DNA of 7,891 bases from Candidatus Delongbacteria bacterium (GTDB taxonomy: Bacteria; UBA4055), in NCBI GenBank assembly GCA_022013635.1, contig JAKLPX010000385.1, positions 1 through 7,891 of the forward strand, given 5' to 3'. Both the position numbers and the translations under genes were made by a program. The stretch's first letter is position 1. Every line of letters starts with the position of its first letter. Under the pieces are notes generated by a model. That model saw only the letters and a program-made list of their open reading frames with translations. It did not search any database and had not been told where the DNA came from. Below, piece by piece: positions 5,695 to 7,891 of the stretch.

Positions 5695-7620
5695 CTACAG
5701 TTTTTTGTACCTTAGGAGCAGTGAGTTCGTGACTACACTGACTGAGCTTAAAGCCATTGCTGTTCCGGCGAGCATCGGGTTAAGCAACCAGCCTGTCCAC
5801 GCATAGAATAAACCAGCTGCAACAGGAATTCCCAAAACATTATAGAACAAAGCCCAGAACATATTCATTCTGATCTTATTCATTGTAATTCTGCTGAGTT
5901 TTATTGCTTTTGCAATATCATTCAGATCGTTCTTCATTAAAACGATATCGCCTGTTTCTATCGCAACATCTGTACCTGATCCCATGGCTATTCCTATATC
6001 CGCAGAAGCCAGAGCGGGGGAGTCGTTTATTCCGTCGCCGACCATGGCGGTCAGACCGGACTTCTTTATCTCTTCGATAAGTTTCGCTTTATTCCCGGGA
6101 AGAACATTCATGTAAACCGTTTCGATCCCGCACTGTGAAGCGATATGATTTGCCGTAGTCTTGTTATCGCCTGTGATCATGCTTACTTTCAGACCGGCTT
6201 TTTTGAGGTCGTTCACGGCTTTCAAGGAAGAATCCTTGATCGTATCCGCAATAGCGATTATGCCCAAACATTTGATTTTATCGGCAAGAAGAACGACTGT
6301 CTTTCCTTCGCTTTCAAGCTTATGGATGCTGTCTGAATATTCATCCGTATCAATTCCGTTTATAGTCATCAATGAACTGTTCCCTAAAAAATACTCCACA
6401 TCCAAGATCATTCCGGATATTCCGTAACCGGGAATAGCTTTTACTTCTTTCGAATAGAATAAAAGCCGGCTATCCGCTTTTTCGATAATTGCTTTGGCAA
6501 GGCTATGTTCGCTGTATTTTTCCAAAGATGCTGCTAAAAGAATTATATTAGCGCTTTTACTTAAATTTATAACATTTGTCACAGTAGGTTTTCCAACTGT
6601 TAGAGTTCCGGTTTTATCAAAAACTATGTTTTTAAGTTTATGAGTGATCTCTAATGTGTCTCCTCCTTTAAAGAGGATACCGTACTTTGCGCCCAAACCT
6701 GTTCCAACCATAATCGCCGTCGGCGTAGCAAGCCCCAAAGCGCAAGGGCAGGCGACTACAAGAACCGAGACGGCAGTCATCACAGCGAAATTAAAATTAC
6801 CTCCGAAAATCATCCAGCCGGCAAATGTAATAAATGCGATTACGAGAACAGCGGGCACAAAATACGATGAAATCATATCTGCGTATCTCTGAATAGGAGC
6901 TTTTTTGCCCTGAGCGTCTTCAACAAGTTTTATTATCCTTGATAAAACAGTATCTTTACCGATTCTTTCGGCTTTAAATCTAAATATACCGAACTGATTC
7001 ACAGTAGCTCCGATAACACTGTCTCCGACGGTTTTTGAAACAGGCAAAGATTCGCCTGTGATCATGCTTTCGTCAATTCCCGATTTACCTTCCGTAACAG
7101 TTCCGTCAACAGGAATTTTCTCGCCCGGTTTTACAACGATAATATCTCCGACGGCAATATCGTCAATACCGAGCAGAACTTCTTCTCCGTTGCGGATTAC
7201 TGTGGCTTCATTAGGCGATAATTTCATCAGTTTTTCAATTGACTGATTCGTTCTTTTTTTTGCAGTCTCTTCAAGATACCTTCCTAGAAGAACTACCGCT
7301 ATCAGGACTGCGCTTGTTTCAAAATATGTATGCCGTGAATGTGTAAAAATCAAATATACGCTGTAAAAATAAGCGACGCTTGTTCCAAGCGCAACAAGAG
7401 TATCCATATTTGACTTTCGGATCTTTAGAGCTTTATATGCGCTTATATAAATATCCTTAGCTATAATAAATTGAATCGGGGTAGCTAAGATCCATAAAAT
7501 AATATTCTGATAGGGAAGGGGGTCGTTCATAAAGAACATGCCTATTATAAAGGCAGGTAATGCAAATACAGAGGCTGAATAAAATCTTTTTTGAGCCTCA
7601 ACAGAATTATCTGTTAAGAC
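5695..7620 (-). CDS. copA: Cu+-exporting P1B-type ATPase, pump body read in the -1 frame after the HMA domain
   Basis: This P1B-1 ATPase exports Cu+ (possibly Ag+) from the cytoplasm using ATP. In the frame-shifted 718-residue product, eight membrane helices lie at about 92-108, 115-131, 149-169, 176-192, 329-349, 356-379, 662-684 and 689-712. Motifs are the actuator TGES (265-268), the transport site CPC (368-370), the phosphorylated Asp in DKTGT (412-416), TGDN (560-563) and GDGIND (605-610). YN (670-671) and MALSS (699-703) complete the Cu+ signature. The usual His-Pro of the nucleotide-binding SEHPLA motif reads SEHSLA here (449-452). The first ATG of this frame (7539) falls inside the first helix and has no ribosome binding site, and no GTG or TTG precedes it. 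The frame is open back to a TGA at 7638-7636 and joins the HMA frame only through the A10 tract, so recoding is the likely route to a full product. Confidence 0.93.
   Translation of the reverse strand, partial: VLTDNSVEAQKRFYSASVFALPAFIIGMFFMNDPLPYQNIILWILATPIQFIIAKDIYISAYKALKIRKSNMDTLVALGTSVAYFYSVYLIFTHSRHTYFETSAVLIAVVLLGRYLEETAKKRTNQSIEKLMKLSPNEATVIRNGEEVLLGIDDIAVGDIIVVKPGEKIPVDGTVTEGKSGIDESMITGESLPVSKTVGDSVIGATVNQFGIFRFKAERIGKDTVLSRIIKLVEDAQGKKAPIQRYADMISSYFVPAVLVIAFITFAGWMIFGGNFNFAVMTAVSVLVVACPCALGLATPTAIMVGTGLGAKYGILFKGGDTLEITHKLKNIVFDKTGTLTVGKPTVTNVINLSKSANIILLAASLEKYSEHSLAKAIIEKADSRLLFYSKEVKAIPGYGISGMILDVEYFLGNSSLMTINGIDTDEYSDSIHKLESEGKTVVLLADKIKCLGIIAIADTIKDSSLKAVNDLKKAGLKVSMITGDNKTTANHIASQCGIETVYMNVLPGNKAKLIEEIKKSGLTAMVGDGINDSPALASADIGIAMGSGTDVAIETGDIVLMKNDLNDIAKAIKLSRITMNKIRMNMFWALFYNVLGIPVAAGLFYAWTGWLLNPMLAGTAMALSSVSVVTNSLLLRYKKL
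7597..7618 (-). promoter_or_regulatory. Hairpin just after the copA slippery site
   Basis: On the minus strand CUUAACAGA (7618-7610) pairs with UCUGUUGAG (7605-7597) across a UAAU loop: 9 bp with one G-U pair. It begins one base after the heptamer and contains the zero-frame stop UAA in its left arm. Known stimulatory hairpins usually sit 5-9 bases away; opening the three base pairs nearest the heptamer leaves a 6-bp core 4 bases away. No U-tract follows, so it is not a terminator. Confidence 0.55.
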
Positions 7621-7850
7621 TTTTTTTTTTCGTCGTCAATTAATTCTGCCTTGTAGCCGCATCCGTCAACAGCTTTTATAACGGAATCAATCGAAATGAC
7701 ATATTCATCTATTGATACTGACGCTTTGTTGGTAAGCAAATTAACCGAAATACTTTCCACGCCTATTAAATCTGTAACGGTCATCTCAATAATCTTTGAA
7801 CAGCTTGCACAGTGCATTCCCTGTATGTTCAATTCGATTTTTCTTATCAT
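7614..7850 (-). CDS. HMA copper-binding domain: N-terminus of CopA and possible stand-alone CopZ-like chaperone
   Basis: The 78-residue frame encodes one complete heavy-metal-associated domain (about 2-70) with the metal-binding GMHCASC (Cys14, Cys17) and the expected ferredoxin-like pattern ending in CGYKAEL. ATG 7850 has AGGAG 6 bases upstream. The frame ends DDEKKKS two codons past the A10 tract. Its length equals that of free CopZ chaperones, so termination here would release a functional-looking cytosolic Cu+ carrier. A -1 shift instead continues with [20 protein letters not shown], a normal CopA linker and first helix. Family knowledge supports an attached HMA domain: single-HMA CopA proteins are usually 700-800 residues. 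It may therefore be both a product in its own right and the first exon-like part of copA. If A10 is a sequencing error for A11, it is simply the CopA N-terminus. Confidence 0.92.
   Translation of the reverse strand: MIRKIELNIQGMHCASCSKIIEMTVTDLIGVESISVNLLTNKASVSIDEYVISIDSVIKAVDGCGYKAELIDDEKKKS
7620..7626 (-). promoter_or_regulatory. Slippery heptamer A_AAA_AAG, putative -1 frameshift site in copA
   Basis: On the minus strand the HMA frame reads GAA AAA AAA AAG TCT TAA. The last A, AAA and AAG form the classic X_XXY_YYZ site, the same heptamer used in E. coli dnaX, in the correct phase. Slipping back one base makes the next codon GTC (7620-7618), in frame with the ATPase. The two frames are both open for only about 20 bases (7635-7617), and the A10 tract (7630-7621) fills that interval. 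The same tract could promote transcriptional slippage; one added A also restores the frame. Confidence 0.65.
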
Positions 7851-7856
7851 TATATT

Positions 7857-7861
7857 CTCCT
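7857..7861 (-). promoter_or_regulatory. Ribosome binding site of the HMA/copA frame
   Basis: AGGAG on the minus strand lies 6 bases before ATG at 7850 and supports initiation at the HMA domain. It is the only good ribosome binding site for the whole locus. Confidence 0.7.
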
Positions 7862-7865
7862 GCTG

Positions 7866-7877
7866 ATTCAGATGAAT
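7866..7877 (-). promoter_or_regulatory. Small palindrome in the copA leader, possible operator
   Basis: ATTCA-TC-TGAAT is a 5+5 bp dyad lying between a -10-like TATATTTA at 7891-7884 and the ribosome binding site. Copper ATPase genes are often controlled by metal-sensing repressors or activators binding such dyads, but this one is short, AT-rich and could be chance. The rest of any promoter lies outside the window. Confidence 0.25.
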
Positions 7878-7891
7878 TTTTCTTAAATATA

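Noticed and set aside
5693..5711. Bulged hairpin over the convergent stops as a bidirectional terminator
   Set aside because: GG(C)TACA/TGTACC is only 6 bp with a bulge and no U-tract after it in either direction.
6145..7246. Several plus-strand open frames within copA (6145-6336, 6161-6427, 6644-6892, 7058-7246)
   Set aside because: They are opposite-strand shadows of the conserved ATPase; they have no ribosome binding sites and no recognisable domains.
7537..7539. Independent translation start of the ATPase at ATG 7539
   Set aside because: It would begin inside the first membrane helix and has no ribosome binding site; the in-frame sequence upstream encodes normal CopA linker and helix.
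1..7891. CRISPR arrays, tRNA or rRNA genes, insertion sequences, riboswitches
   Set aside because: No spaced direct repeats, cloverleaf, transposase frame or recognisable aptamer was seen on either strand; non-coding gaps are all 125 bases or shorter.

Overview
The window is AT-rich, densely coded bacterial DNA in two opposed blocks. A rightward block (1-5689) carries a truncated AAA-type ATPase, DNA-3-methyladenine glycosylase I (tag), an MscS-family mechanosensitive channel, an HD-domain phosphohydrolase, a TfoX N-terminal-domain protein, a small lipoprotein and a secreted fibronectin-III protein. A leftward block (7850-5695) encodes a P1B-1 Cu+-exporting ATPase (CopA type).

Shine-Dalgarno sequences are strong and close to most starts. 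Two putative promoters carry TAnnTTTG-like -10 boxes. A secreted FN3 protein and archaeal-type ATPases of this kind are common in uncultured members of the FCB group (for example Cloacimonadota or Delongbacteria). This placement is a guess from overall character; no rRNA or marker gene is present.

Layout: the ATPase stop overlaps the TTG start of tag. A 46-base gap with a promoter-like element leads to the mscS-like gene. That gene, the HD gene and the TfoX-domain gene are separated by only 2 and 8 bases, and the lipoprotein gene follows 30 bases later, so 1621-4000 looks like one transcript. A 123-base gap with an inverted repeat and a promoter-like element precedes the secreted protein, whose stop lies 5 bases from the copA stop.

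The most interesting region is the start of copA. The N-terminal metal-binding domain (HMA, GMHCASC) is a 78-residue reading frame that ends two codons after a run of ten A residues. The rest of the pump continues without interruption in the -1 frame and has no credible start of its own. The junction contains a canonical A_AAA_AAG slippery heptamer in the correct phase, a zero-frame stop directly after it, and a 9-bp hairpin beginning one base later. The simplest reading is a recoding site (-1 ribosomal frameshift, or transcriptional slippage on A10) that makes a short CopZ-like copper chaperone by default and a 718-residue CopA on shifting. A homopolymer sequencing error or a true frameshift mutation is the main alternative.

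A second oddity is the TfoX-domain gene. Family similarity and an AGGAGG place its start at an ATA codon (3350), where no ATG, GTG or TTG is available.
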